From Oxalobacteraceae bacterium (lineage in GTDB: Bacteria; Pseudomonadota; Gammaproteobacteria; Burkholderiales; Burkholderiaceae_D): a DNA stretch of 64,000 nucleotides. Below the pieces are notes generated by a model. It saw nothing but the letters and a program-made list of their open reading frames with translations, had not been told where the DNA came from and did not search any database. The stretch lies in the NCBI GenBank assembly GCA_027490725.1, contig JAIXXN010000057.1, forward strand, positions 1 through 64,000. The letters are read 5' to 3'. Below, in pieces: positions 17,217 through 25,235 of this stretch (positions are counted from its first letter, which is position 1; each line of letters opens with the position of its first letter). Both the position numbers and the translations under genes were made by a program.

Positions 17217-17876
17217 TCAGAGGTGTTTGCAGGCTTCCCGGTAGCTGAGGGGGGCGAGTTGCTGGCGGTGTGCTGCGGTGAAGCGGCGGATGGCTTGCGG
17301 GTCGTGCCTGGCATAGTCGCGTAGTGCCCAGCCTATCGCTTTCTGGATGAAGAATTCCTGCTCGTGAGCGCATTGCAGGGCGTAGCCGAAGAGGCGCCCG
17401 GTGTCGGTGTGGCCGCGCCAGCCCAGTTGGTGCAGCAGGGCGATGCGGCGTACCCAGAAGTTGTCGTGGCCGATGGCGCCATCCATCCCTTGATGCTGGT
17501 GACGTAGTATGTCGCCAATCACGCTGATCAGGCCATCGACGCTATCCCACCATGATTTCTGCTGGGCCAGCGCGAGCAGGGCGGGCAAATGGCTGGCATC
17601 GAATCGTTTCCAGTGCAGCGCCAGCAGGTCGATGGCGACGTACTGGTATTCGCGTTCCGTTTCGGCCCAGAGCTGGGTGGCCAGTTGCAGCAGTTGCTCG
17701 GGACTAGCTGCCCTCATTGTCTGGAGCAACGGTTTGCAGGCACTGCGGCGCTGCGGGGTGGGCACGCCCAGAAATTCGAATTGATCACGCATATAGGCGC
17801 GCATGGCGGGGGCGCGGCGGGCTTCGGCGACGCTGCGCAGGGCACCGCCGAGATTGCTGACCAGCATCGTGTACAT
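17217..17876 (-). CDS. DNA alkylation repair protein, AlkD-like (HEAT-like repeat glycosylase)
   Basis: A 219-residue all-helical protein with the AlkD signatures QKSWWDSVDGL and EFFIQKAIGWALRDYA, which carry the aromatic and acidic residues of the AlkD DNA-binding groove. AlkD excises bulky or cationic N3- and N7-alkyl purines without base flipping. The N-terminus contains FLGVPTPQRR, also typical. Two ATGs three codons apart at the start are both possible. It sits between purL and the tandem parvulins, without an obvious operon partner. Confidence 0.88.
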   Translation of the reverse strand: MYTMLVSNLGGALRSVAEARRAPAMRAYMRDQFEFLGVPTPQRRSACKPLLQTMRAASPEQLLQLATQLWAETEREYQYVAIDLLALHWKRFDASHLPALLALAQQKSWWDSVDGLISVIGDILRHQHQGMDGAIGHDNFWVRRIALLHQLGWRGHTDTGRLFGYALQCAHEQEFFIQKAIGWALRDYARHDPQAIRRFTAAHRQQLAPLSYREACKHL

Positions 17877-17892
17877 AGACTCAGCGGAAATG

Positions 17893-17917
17893 AAAAAAGC
17901 GCCCCGTGAGGCGCTTT
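17893..17917 (-). terminator. Rho-independent terminator of the first parvulin gene
   Basis: On the minus strand AAAGCGCC pairs with GGCGCTTT across a 6-base loop, followed by TTTTTT; it lies 20 bases past the stop of the gene at 17937..18713. Confidence 0.88.
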
Positions 17918-17936
17918 CGGAAACCGTTTACACGAT

Positions 17937-18713
17937 TTACTGGATTTTGGCTTTGGCAGCCAGTTCTTCACGCAGGGTAGCAATCTTACGCTGCTGCATG
18001 GCTTCGCTGATCTGGCCTTTCACTTCTTCGTACGCTGGCAGTTTCACTGCGCGCGATTCTTCCATTTTGATGACGTGGAAGCCGAATTCGGTTTTCACCG
18101 GGGTCTGGGTGATCTCGCCGTTTTTCAGGGCGACCATTGCGTCCGCAAATGGTTTCACCAATTTGCCCGGGGTCATCCAGCCCAGATCGCCGCCGTTGTT
18201 GGCCGAACCGTCTTTCGATACTTTGGCCAGTTCTTCGAACTTGCTGCCGCTTTTCAGCTTGGCGATGATGTCTTTGGCTTCCTGCTCGGTGGCCACCAGA
18301 ATGTGACGCGAGTGGTATTCTTTTTCACCCATGGCGGCTTTGTACTTGTCGTACTCGGCTTTCATGTCGGCTTCTTTGACAGGATTCTTTTTCAGGTAGT
18401 CGGCCAGCATGGCGTTGATGATGATGCTCTGACGGGCATTTTCAATCGCTGCTTTGACTTCTGCCTTGGTACCGAAGCCTTGCTTGTCCGCTTCCTGGAT
18501 CAGCACTTCACGGCCGATCAGGTCTTTCTTGATCATTTCACGCAGTTGCGGGCTGTCTGGCTGTTGACCCTGGGCTACGACTTGCTTGACCACTTGGTCA
18601 ACCTTGGACGCCGGAATAGCTTTGCCATTCACGGTGGCGACGTTTTGCGCGAATACCGGCGCTGCAGCGACAGCGAGCAGGGCTAACATCATGCGGGTTG
18701 GCTTGAACATCAT
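17937..18713 (-). CDS. Periplasmic parvulin-type peptidylprolyl isomerase, paralogue A
   Basis: A 258-residue exported isomerase: signal peptide ending in APVFAQ near residue 22, a SurA_N-like segment (VNGKAIPASKVDQVVKQVV, MIKKDLIGREVLIQEA) and a C-terminal parvulin domain (about 128-228; YHSRHILVATEQEAKDII, NNGGDLGW, TEFGFHVIKMEE). Such proteins help outer-membrane proteins fold. The gene is a tandem paralogue of 18813..19592, with very similar N-terminal halves. Each copy has its own terminator, so expression may differ. Confidence 0.92.
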   Translation of the reverse strand: MMFKPTRMMLALLAVAAAPVFAQNVATVNGKAIPASKVDQVVKQVVAQGQQPDSPQLREMIKKDLIGREVLIQEADKQGFGTKAEVKAAIENARQSIIINAMLADYLKKNPVKEADMKAEYDKYKAAMGEKEYHSRHILVATEQEAKDIIAKLKSGSKFEELAKVSKDGSANNGGDLGWMTPGKLVKPFADAMVALKNGEITQTPVKTEFGFHVIKMEESRAVKLPAYEEVKGQISEAMQQRKIATLREELAAKAKIQ

Positions 18714-18775
18714 TATTAAATCCTATAAATAAACAAGAAATCGCACTCGACGGTGCATGGTACCAACGCTTAATC

Positions 18776-18800
18776 AAAAACGGCGCCCCTCAGGGCGCCG
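18776..18800 (-). terminator. Rho-independent terminator of the second parvulin gene
   Basis: A perfect 8-bp stem CGGCGCCC/GGGCGCCG (18781..18800) with loop CTCA, followed on the minus strand by TTTTT (18776..18780). Confidence 0.9.
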
Positions 18801-18812
18801 CCTAGTGCAACA

Positions 18813-19592
18813 TTACTGCACTTTTGCTTTCTTGACCAGTTCTTCCTGATAGGCTTGCACTTTCTTCTGTGCCAGCGCTTCAGCAACCTGTGGTTTCACT
18901 TCTTCCAGAGTCGGCAGCTTGGCAGCGCGAATATCGTCCACTTTGATTACGTGGAAACCGTTAGGGGTTTGCACTGGTTTCTCGGTGACCTGACCTTTTT
19001 GCAGACCGGTGAAAGCAGCCGAGAATGCTGGTGGGAAGGCCGCTGGGACTGCCCAGTCCAGATCGCCGCCGTTAGCAGCCGAACCGGTGTCTTTCGAGGT
19101 TTTTGCCAGCTCTTCGAATTTGGCGCCGCCTTTGATCTTGGCGATCACGTCGTTCGCTTCCGCTTCGGTAGTGGTCATGATGTGGCGAACGTGGTACTCC
19201 TTGTCACCGTTCTGGGCCACAAAGCGGTCGTATTCCGCTTTGATGTCCGCGTCGGTCACCGGGTTTTTCTTCACGTAGTCACCCACCAGCGCGCTGATGA
19301 TGATGGTCTGGCGGGCATTTTCAACTTGTGCTTTCACAGCGGCATCTTTAGCGAAGCCCTGTTTTTCCGCTTCCTGCATCAGCACTTCACGGCCGATCAG
19401 GTCTTTCTTGATCATATCGCGCAGTTGTGGCGAATCAGGCTGCTGGCCTTGTGCGACAACTTGCTTGACCACGGCGTCCACGCGCGAGGTCGGAATGGCT
19501 TTGCCATTAACAACGGCAACGTTTTGTGCGAATGCAGGTACGGCGATAACGGCGAGAAGTGCAATCAGCAACTTAGCTGGCTTGAAAGTCAT
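18813..19592 (-). CDS. Periplasmic parvulin-type peptidylprolyl isomerase, paralogue B
   Basis: A 259-residue paralogue of the downstream gene with the same architecture: signal peptide ending AVPAFAQ, SurA_N-like region (VNGKAIPTSRVDAVVKQVV, MIKKDLIGREVLMQEA) and a parvulin domain (YHVRHIMTTTEAEANDVI, NGGDLDW, TPNGFHVIKVDD). Differences concentrate in the parvulin domain, where the two copies have diverged most (for example LDWAVPAAFPPAFSAA against LGWMTPGKLVKPFADA), so substrate range may differ. It lies 120 bases downstream of bolA. Confidence 0.92.
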   Translation of the reverse strand: MTFKPAKLLIALLAVIAVPAFAQNVAVVNGKAIPTSRVDAVVKQVVAQGQQPDSPQLRDMIKKDLIGREVLMQEAEKQGFAKDAAVKAQVENARQTIIISALVGDYVKKNPVTDADIKAEYDRFVAQNGDKEYHVRHIMTTTEAEANDVIAKIKGGAKFEELAKTSKDTGSAANGGDLDWAVPAAFPPAFSAAFTGLQKGQVTEKPVQTPNGFHVIKVDDIRAAKLPTLEEVKPQVAEALAQKKVQAYQEELVKKAKVQ

Positions 19593-19711
19593 TATTAATT
19601 CCTGTAAGGGGAAAGTTTAAGCGAAAAAGCGAGGTAGGGTTTAGTTGGGCTATCTGTAATTCTGTTCAGTTATTTTCAAACGGATAGGCTAAATCCATAC
19701 TTTGCGTAACA

Positions 19712-19984
19712 TCATACTTCGGACGGTGCCAATGCAGTAATGGCTAATGCATGGATTTCTTTATGCATCATATCGTGCACGGAATCATACACGAGTCGAT
19801 GTCTTGTGACGAGTTTGAGCCCCTCAAATTGTAACGAAACGATTCTTGCGCGGTAATGCCCGCCACCCGAAGCCGCGCCGGCATGGCCGGCGTGCAGGGC
19901 GGAATCGTCGTCGAGTAGCAGTTCCACAGGCGCGAGTGCTGCCTGCATGCGCTCGCGCATGCGTTGTATGCGGGTATCGCTCAT
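19712..19984 (-). CDS. bolA: BolA family protein
   Basis: A 90-residue BolA: N-terminal helix (IQRMRERMQAALAP) and the class II KH-like fold with the conserved HYRARIVSLQFEGLKLVTRHRLVYDSVHD and C-terminal HALAITAL. BolA proteins pair with monothiol glutaredoxins in iron-sulfur handling and affect morphology. Its ATG overlaps the yciB stop (ATGA), so it is the last gene of the coupled selO-msrB-yciB-bolA unit. Confidence 0.93.
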   Translation of the reverse strand: MSDTRIQRMRERMQAALAPVELLLDDDSALHAGHAGAASGGGHYRARIVSLQFEGLKLVTRHRLVYDSVHDMMHKEIHALAITALAPSEV

Positions 19985-20610
19985 GCCTGATCCTTCATAT
20001 GGCGCGACAGATAGATGGTCTGGCCGACGATAAACACAAACATGATGGCGGTCGAGCCGAAGGCTTTAAAACTCACCCAGGCGCTGGTGTCACCTTTAAA
20101 CAGTACAAAGGCCAGATACCAGTTCAGGAAGCCCATGGCGGTGAAGAAGCAGATCCATGCCAGATTCAGGCGCGACCAGATCTGGTCCGGCAACTGGATA
20201 ATCTCTTCCATCGACTTGCGCATCAGGTTCTTCTTGAAGACGAATTCGCTAACCAGCAGGCCGCTGGCAAAGAACCAGTACACGATACTGAGTTTCCATT
20301 TGATGAAGTCTTCATCGTGCAGATAAATGGTCAGGCCGCCAAAGAAGACAAACATCGCCAGCGAGAACCAGAGTACGAAATCGACTTTACGGCGCTGCAG
20401 TTTGATATACGCGATCTGCGCCATGGTGGCCAGAATACCGACCAGCGTAGCAATCACGATGGGCGCCTGATCGGGGGTAACACTGCCGCCCGAAACGATG
20501 CCGCTCAAATAGGTATTGATAAAGTGCTGGGCTACGTCGGCATTCCATCCTGACAGTTTAAACGCTGCAAAAAACAGAATCAGGGGAATCAGATCGAACA
20601 GGAATTTCAT
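19981..20610 (-). CDS. yciB: Inner-membrane septation protein A (YciB)
   Basis: A 209-residue integral membrane protein of the YciB/IspZ family, linked to cell division and envelope synthesis. It begins with the family hallmark MKFLFDLIPLILFFAAFKLS and has about five or six hydrophobic helices. A longer in-frame start upstream was rejected because the conserved N-terminus begins at this ATG. It lies 10 bases after msrB and overlaps bolA by four bases. Confidence 0.93.
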   Translation of the reverse strand: MKFLFDLIPLILFFAAFKLSGWNADVAQHFINTYLSGIVSGGSVTPDQAPIVIATLVGILATMAQIAYIKLQRRKVDFVLWFSLAMFVFFGGLTIYLHDEDFIKWKLSIVYWFFASGLLVSEFVFKKNLMRKSMEEIIQLPDQIWSRLNLAWICFFTAMGFLNWYLAFVLFKGDTSAWVSFKAFGSTAIMFVFIVGQTIYLSRHMKDQA

Positions 20611-20620
20611 GGTGTCTCGA

Positions 20621-21016
20621 TTATTGTGGGTCGAAGCGCAAGGACGCGGAATTAATACAGTAACGCAGGCCGGTTGGCGCCGGACCGTCCGGGAATACAT
20701 GTCCCAGATGGGCGTCGCACACGGCGCACAGAATTTCGGTGCGCAGCATACCATGGCTGCGGTCGGTTTTCTCGATCACATTGGCCGGATCGATGGCGGC
20801 GAAGTAGCTGGGCCAGCCGCAACCGGAGTCAAATTTGGTGTCGGAGCGGAACAGCGGGGTTTCGCAACAGACGCAGGTGTACACGCCGGTTTCGTGATGA
20901 TCCCAGAATTTACCGCTAAAAGCGCGCTCGGTGGCGGCGTGTCGGGTGACCTGATATTCCATCGGTTCTAGCATGGCGCGCCATTCGGCGTCGGATCGGA
21001 TGACTTTATCGTGCAT
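20621..21016 (-). CDS. msrB: Peptide methionine-R-sulfoxide reductase
   Basis: A 131-residue MsrB that reduces methionine-R-sulfoxide in proteins. The catalytic Cys is in RYCINSASL; structural zinc is held by Cys pairs in YTCVCCETP and CAVCDAHLGHVFPDGP; GCGWPSY is also conserved. It is 14 bases downstream of selO and 10 bases upstream of yciB. The pairing with SelO, which also acts in redox stress, is suggestive. Confidence 0.95.
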   Translation of the reverse strand: MHDKVIRSDAEWRAMLEPMEYQVTRHAATERAFSGKFWDHHETGVYTCVCCETPLFRSDTKFDSGCGWPSYFAAIDPANVIEKTDRSHGMLRTEILCAVCDAHLGHVFPDGPAPTGLRYCINSASLRFDPQ

Positions 21017-21030
21017 GGCTTATCTCTCGC

Positions 21031-22488
21031 TTAAGAAGAACAGCTGACTTCAAGGTGGCTGGCCCAGTCCGGTGGAAGGGCGGCATAGGAGGCATTTTCC
21101 TCCTGTTCGTCGTATGGGCGACGTAAAACTGACAGCAAACGCTGAATTTCGCTGTAATCCTTATTCTGGGCCTTTTCGATGGCGACCTGCGCCAGATAGT
21201 TGCGCAGCACATATCTCGGGTTGACCCGGTTCATGGCCTGCTGGCGTTCGGCATCGCTGGCCGGCTCATCCTGCAGGCGGGCGCGGTATTGCTGGGCCCA
21301 GCCATCGAAGCCCGTAGCGTCGATGAAGAGGTCGCGCACCGCACGGTCGCCACTGCTGTCGGCGCGCCGTAGTTGCGACAGATTGCGGAAGAATAAGGTG
21401 AAATCGACGCCGTAGGTTTGCATCATGGCGAACATGGCATCAAACAGTGCGCGATCGGCGGCGCCATGCTGTTCCAGCTGGGTCAGGCCGAGTTTGGCGT
21501 GCAGCAGCAGATCCATCTGCGCGGCGAAGGCTGGCTGATAACTATCCAGCGCCAGCTGTGCGGCCGGGACGTCGTCGATCAGCGGCATCAGCGCCTGCGC
21601 CAGTGCATAGCAGTTCCAGTGACCGATTTGCGGCTGGTTGGCGTAACTATAGCGACCGTTCTGGTCAGTATGGTTGCAGATATGTTCGGGATCGAACGAC
21701 TCCATGAAGCCGAACGGGCCGTAGTCGAGGGTCAGACCGAGGATAGACATATTGTCGGTGTTCATCACACCATGCATAAAGCCGACACATTGCCAGTGCG
21801 CCATCAGGCGCGCAGTGCTTCGGCTGACTTCGCCGAGCAAGGCTGCGTAGGGGTTTTCCTGTGCCTGCAGGGCCGGATAGAAGCGTGCGATCACGTAATC
21901 GGCCAGAATTTTCAGTTCGGCAGGCTGTTTGCGGTAATACCAGTGCTCGAAGGAACCGAAGCGCACAAAGCTGGGCGCCATGCGCACTACCACGGCGGCA
22001 GTTTCGACTGTTTCGCGCATGACGCCCTGATCTGAGCCGGCCAGCGCCAGCGCGCGCGAGCTAGGAATGCCGAGCGCGGCCATCGCTTCGGAGCACAGGA
22101 ATTCGCGGATCGACGAGCGCAGCACGGCACGCCCATCGCCCATACGCGAATAGGGGGTCGGCCCGGCGCCTTTCCATTGCAGTTCCATCGGACCAGCAGC
22201 GCTAGCGATGTCGCCCAGCAGGATGGCACGCCCGTCACCGAGCTGACCGGCCCAGACGCCGAACTGGTGGCCGGAATAGACGGCGGCCAGCGGCTGCGCA
22301 TTAGCGGGCACCGCATTGCCTACCCAGATATCGAGCGCGGCGCTGGCTTGTTCCGTACTGAGTCCGATCAGCCGGGCAGCGTCATCACTGACTGCAACGA
22401 GATACGGCGCGGGCAGTGGTGTCGGCATCAGGCGGGTGTAGAACGCTGGCGGCAGGGTAGCGAAAGAGTTGTCCAGCGGCAGATGCAT
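21031..22488 (-). CDS. selO: Protein adenylyltransferase SelO (pseudokinase-fold AMPylase)
   Basis: A 485-residue SelO/YdiU. The kinase-like fold binds ATP in flipped orientation and transfers AMP to Ser, Thr or Tyr of target proteins, including redox enzymes such as glutaredoxin. Visible: GDGRAILLGDI, LQWKGAGPTPYSRMGDGRAVLRSSIREFL, GVMNTDNMSILGLTLDYGPFGFM (catalytic loop and metal-binding DYG). The tail ends in SCSS, a Cys where some family members have selenocysteine. I chose the ATG at 22488 because MHLPLDNSFATLPPAFY is the usual start; a longer frame upstream is not conserved. It leads the operon. Confidence 0.94.
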   Translation of the reverse strand: MHLPLDNSFATLPPAFYTRLMPTPLPAPYLVAVSDDAARLIGLSTEQASAALDIWVGNAVPANAQPLAAVYSGHQFGVWAGQLGDGRAILLGDIASAAGPMELQWKGAGPTPYSRMGDGRAVLRSSIREFLCSEAMAALGIPSSRALALAGSDQGVMRETVETAAVVVRMAPSFVRFGSFEHWYYRKQPAELKILADYVIARFYPALQAQENPYAALLGEVSRSTARLMAHWQCVGFMHGVMNTDNMSILGLTLDYGPFGFMESFDPEHICNHTDQNGRYSYANQPQIGHWNCYALAQALMPLIDDVPAAQLALDSYQPAFAAQMDLLLHAKLGLTQLEQHGAADRALFDAMFAMMQTYGVDFTLFFRNLSQLRRADSSGDRAVRDLFIDATGFDGWAQQYRARLQDEPASDAERQQAMNRVNPRYVLRNYLAQVAIEKAQNKDYSEIQRLLSVLRRPYDEQEENASYAALPPDWASHLEVSCSS

Positions 22489-22705
22489 GACGGTGTGAAG
22501 TCCTGTTCGAGTGTGAGACCCGTGCTGGGTCAGTTCGGCAAGCCGGCAGCCCGGCGCTGCAGCGCTGTGCGGTCGATCCAGCGCGGCAGCGAGCGCGATT
22601 TTACCGTAGATGCCACTGCTGCGTTGCAGCATCGAAAACCATTGACGCCAGCGCAGGCCGCAAACCACACTGATTCACATATTAACAATCTTTCCGGAGC
22701 CTGCC

Positions 22706-24346
22706 ATGCACCCTCAGAGTCCTCTTATGGGGCAGATGATGAATCAGCCGCTGCTCGTGTCGGGCATCCTCGAATTTGCGGCGCGCCACTATGGCAGTAG
22801 CGAAATTGTCTCGCGTCGTGTCGAAGGGGACTTGCACCGTTACACCATGCGTGAATGTCATCAGCGCGCCAGGCGGCTGGCCAATGCCCTGCATGCACTT
22901 GGGGTACGGATGGGCGAACGGGTCGCGACGCTGGCATGGAATGGTTACCGCCATCTGGAAGCCTATTACGGCGTGTCCGGTTCTGGCGCAGTCTTGCACA
23001 CCATGAATCCGCGTCTGCATGCGGAACAACTGGCTTACATCTGCAATCACGCGGAAGATCAGTTCCTGATGTTCGATGTCTGCTTTCTGCCGCTGGTGGA
23101 AGCCTTTGCGCCCCATTGCACTACCATCAAGGGCTACATCCTGATGGGCAGCGCGGCGCAGATGCCGGCCCACACCAGCATCGACAATCTGTTGTGTTAC
23201 GAAGAGCTGATCAACGCCCATTCGGATGACTTCCAGTGGCCGCAGTTCGATGAAAACGCGGCCTGCACGCTGTGCTACACCTCTGGCACTACCGGCAACC
23301 CCAAGGGTGTGCTGTATTCACACCGATCGACCGTGCTACATGCTTACGCGTCGGCCTTGCCGAACGTGTTGAACGTTTCCTCGCGTGACACGGTGATGCC
23401 GGTGGTGCCGATGTTCCATGTGAACGCCTGGGGCCTGCCGTACTCGGTGCCCCTGTCCGGCGCCAAGATGGTGTTTCCCGGTGCCGCACTGGATGGCAAA
23501 TCGGTCTATGAACTGATGGAAAGCGAAGGCGTGACGTTCTCGGCCGGTGTGCCGACGGTCTGGCTGGGATTACTCAACTATGCCACCGAACATGGGCTGA
23601 AATTCTCTACCTTCCGGCGCACGGTGATAGGCGGTTCGGCCTGCCCACCGGCGATGATGAATACCCTGATCGACCAGTTTGGCGTGGAGGTGATCCACGG
23701 CTGGGGCATGACGGAAATGTCGCCGCTCGGTACCACGGGCGGCCTGCTCAGCAAGCACCTCAAGCTTAGCCGTGAGGAACAACGCAAGATTCTGCAGAAA
23801 CAGGGCCATGCCATTTACGGCGTGGACATGAAAATTGTCGACGACGATGGCAAAGAACTGCCCTGGGATGGCGTCAGCTACGGCCACCTGATGGTGCGCG
23901 GCCCGTGGATTGTGGCGCGTTACTTCAAGGATGAAGGTGGCGATGTGCTGCAGGATGGCTGGTTCCCGACCGGTGATGTGTCGACCATCGATGCCGATGG
24001 TTTCATGCAGATTACCGATCGCAGCAAAGACGTAATCAAGTCCGGTGGCGAATGGATCGGTACGATTGATCTGGAAAACATTGCCATGGCGCATACGGCG
24101 GTGTTGCAGGCCGCCTGTATCGGAGTGCCCCATCCGAAGTGGGATGAGCGCCCCCTGCTGGTGGTGGTGCGCCGTCCCGGTCAGACGCTAGAGCGCGAGC
24201 AGTTGCTGGCCCATTTCGAGGGCAAGGTTGCCAAGTGGTGGTTGCCCGATGATGTGGTGTTTGCCGAGACGCTGCCGGTCGGTGGCACGGGCAAGATCCA
24301 GAAAAATCGCTTGCGCGAGCAATACCGGCAGCACCTGCTGAAGTAG
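22706..24346 (+). CDS. Medium/long-chain fatty-acid-CoA ligase (AMP-binding)
   Basis: A 546-residue ANL-superfamily enzyme of the AlkK/DMSP-ligase type that activates carboxylic acids to acyl-CoA through an acyl-AMP. Motifs: YTSGTTGNPKGVLYSH (P-loop), GWGMTEMSP (A5), WFPTGDVSTIDADGFMQITDRSKDVIKSGGEWI (hinge) and the acyl-AMP lysine in GGTGKIQK. The Shine-Dalgarno CCGGAG precedes the ATG. Together with the multienzyme at 25236 and the thiolase at 30104 it supplies beta-oxidation. Confidence 0.9.
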   Translation: MHPQSPLMGQMMNQPLLVSGILEFAARHYGSSEIVSRRVEGDLHRYTMRECHQRARRLANALHALGVRMGERVATLAWNGYRHLEAYYGVSGSGAVLHTMNPRLHAEQLAYICNHAEDQFLMFDVCFLPLVEAFAPHCTTIKGYILMGSAAQMPAHTSIDNLLCYEELINAHSDDFQWPQFDENAACTLCYTSGTTGNPKGVLYSHRSTVLHAYASALPNVLNVSSRDTVMPVVPMFHVNAWGLPYSVPLSGAKMVFPGAALDGKSVYELMESEGVTFSAGVPTVWLGLLNYATEHGLKFSTFRRTVIGGSACPPAMMNTLIDQFGVEVIHGWGMTEMSPLGTTGGLLSKHLKLSREEQRKILQKQGHAIYGVDMKIVDDDGKELPWDGVSYGHLMVRGPWIVARYFKDEGGDVLQDGWFPTGDVSTIDADGFMQITDRSKDVIKSGGEWIGTIDLENIAMAHTAVLQAACIGVPHPKWDERPLLVVVRRPGQTLEREQLLAHFEGKVAKWWLPDDVVFAETLPVGGTGKIQKNRLREQYRQHLLK

Positions 24347-24358
24347 GCCCGGCTAGCT

Positions 24359-25084
24359 TTACTTCAATGCACCGAAGACTTTACTGATCAGTTTGCTGCC
24401 ACTGGCGAGCGGATTGGCGCGAATGGCCTTTTCTTCGTCAGCCAGCATGACATACAGGCCATCGAGCGCACGCTGGGTGACATAGCCTTCCACCGTCGCG
24501 TATTCTTTCGGCTGTACGCCGAGTTTGGGCGCGAGTGCCATGGTGCTGTTGTAGTGAGCTGCCAGCCCGGCGCGCTCGGTGACTTTCCTGACCATGGGCA
24601 GGAATTCCTGCGCCAACTGGCCGGAAGTCTTCTCGCGCAGATACTCGGTGGCGGCGTTGTCGCCGCCGCGCACGATCGCCCATGCATCGCTGAAACTCAT
24701 GTTTTTAACGGCGTTGACCAGTAAAGGGCGTGCCAGCGGGATAGCGGATTCGGCCGCACGGTTCATCTGCAACACCAGATCGTCGAGCTGTTGCCCTTTG
24801 CCGGTCATTTTCAGCAAAGGACGGGCTTGCTCAAGCAGTTTCGGCAAGGGAATGCGCACGCGCGGATTGTTCAGGTAGCCGTTTTCGGCGCCGAGTTTGC
24901 TGACGGCGAGGTTACCGGCCTGTTCCAGTGCGGCTTTCAGGCCAGCGGCGGCATCCTGATTGCTCACCGGCGCATTGACGGCAGCGGAGGAAGTGGCAGC
25001 AGACTGGGCGTGACCGGGCGCTGCGCATCCCAGTGCAAGCAGTAACACGGCAACCGTCAGGAGTGCATGGCGCGAGCGGGGCAT
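24359..25084 (-). CDS. Exported DUF4197 protein
   Basis: A 241-residue secreted protein of the DUF4197 type. An N-terminal signal (RHALLTVAVLLLALG, cleavage probably after GHA) is followed by an all-helical body with NAVKNMSFSDAWAIVRGGDNAATEYLREKT and LDGLYVMLADEEKAIRANP, both typical of the family. Function is not established. Start fixed by AAGGAAG eight bases upstream of ATG 25084. It converges on the CoA ligase with a 12-base gap. Confidence 0.85.
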   Translation of the reverse strand: MPRSRHALLTVAVLLLALGCAAPGHAQSAATSSAAVNAPVSNQDAAAGLKAALEQAGNLAVSKLGAENGYLNNPRVRIPLPKLLEQARPLLKMTGKGQQLDDLVLQMNRAAESAIPLARPLLVNAVKNMSFSDAWAIVRGGDNAATEYLREKTSGQLAQEFLPMVRKVTERAGLAAHYNSTMALAPKLGVQPKEYATVEGYVTQRALDGLYVMLADEEKAIRANPLASGSKLISKVFGALK

Positions 25085-25167
25085 AAGGTACTTCCTTTCA
25101 GATTCGACAGCGGGTAAAGCCGATCTTACTGTACTCTGACGCCGCGCAGGTGAGTGCCGAAAATAAT

Positions 25168-25196
25168 AATACGATCGTTCTTTTATGCGGTATAGT
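25168..25196 (+). promoter_or_regulatory. Candidate promoter with an overlapping palindrome for the beta-oxidation multienzyme
   Basis: TATAGT (25191..25196) is a good -10. In the spacer the palindrome ACGATCGT (25171..25178) lies where a TetR-type fatty-acid repressor could bind; this is inference. The -35 is poor, as expected for a regulated promoter. Confidence 0.35.
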
Positions 25197-25235
25197 GCGG
25201 TAGCGAAGATTGCAACAATAAAATAAGGAAGAGAC

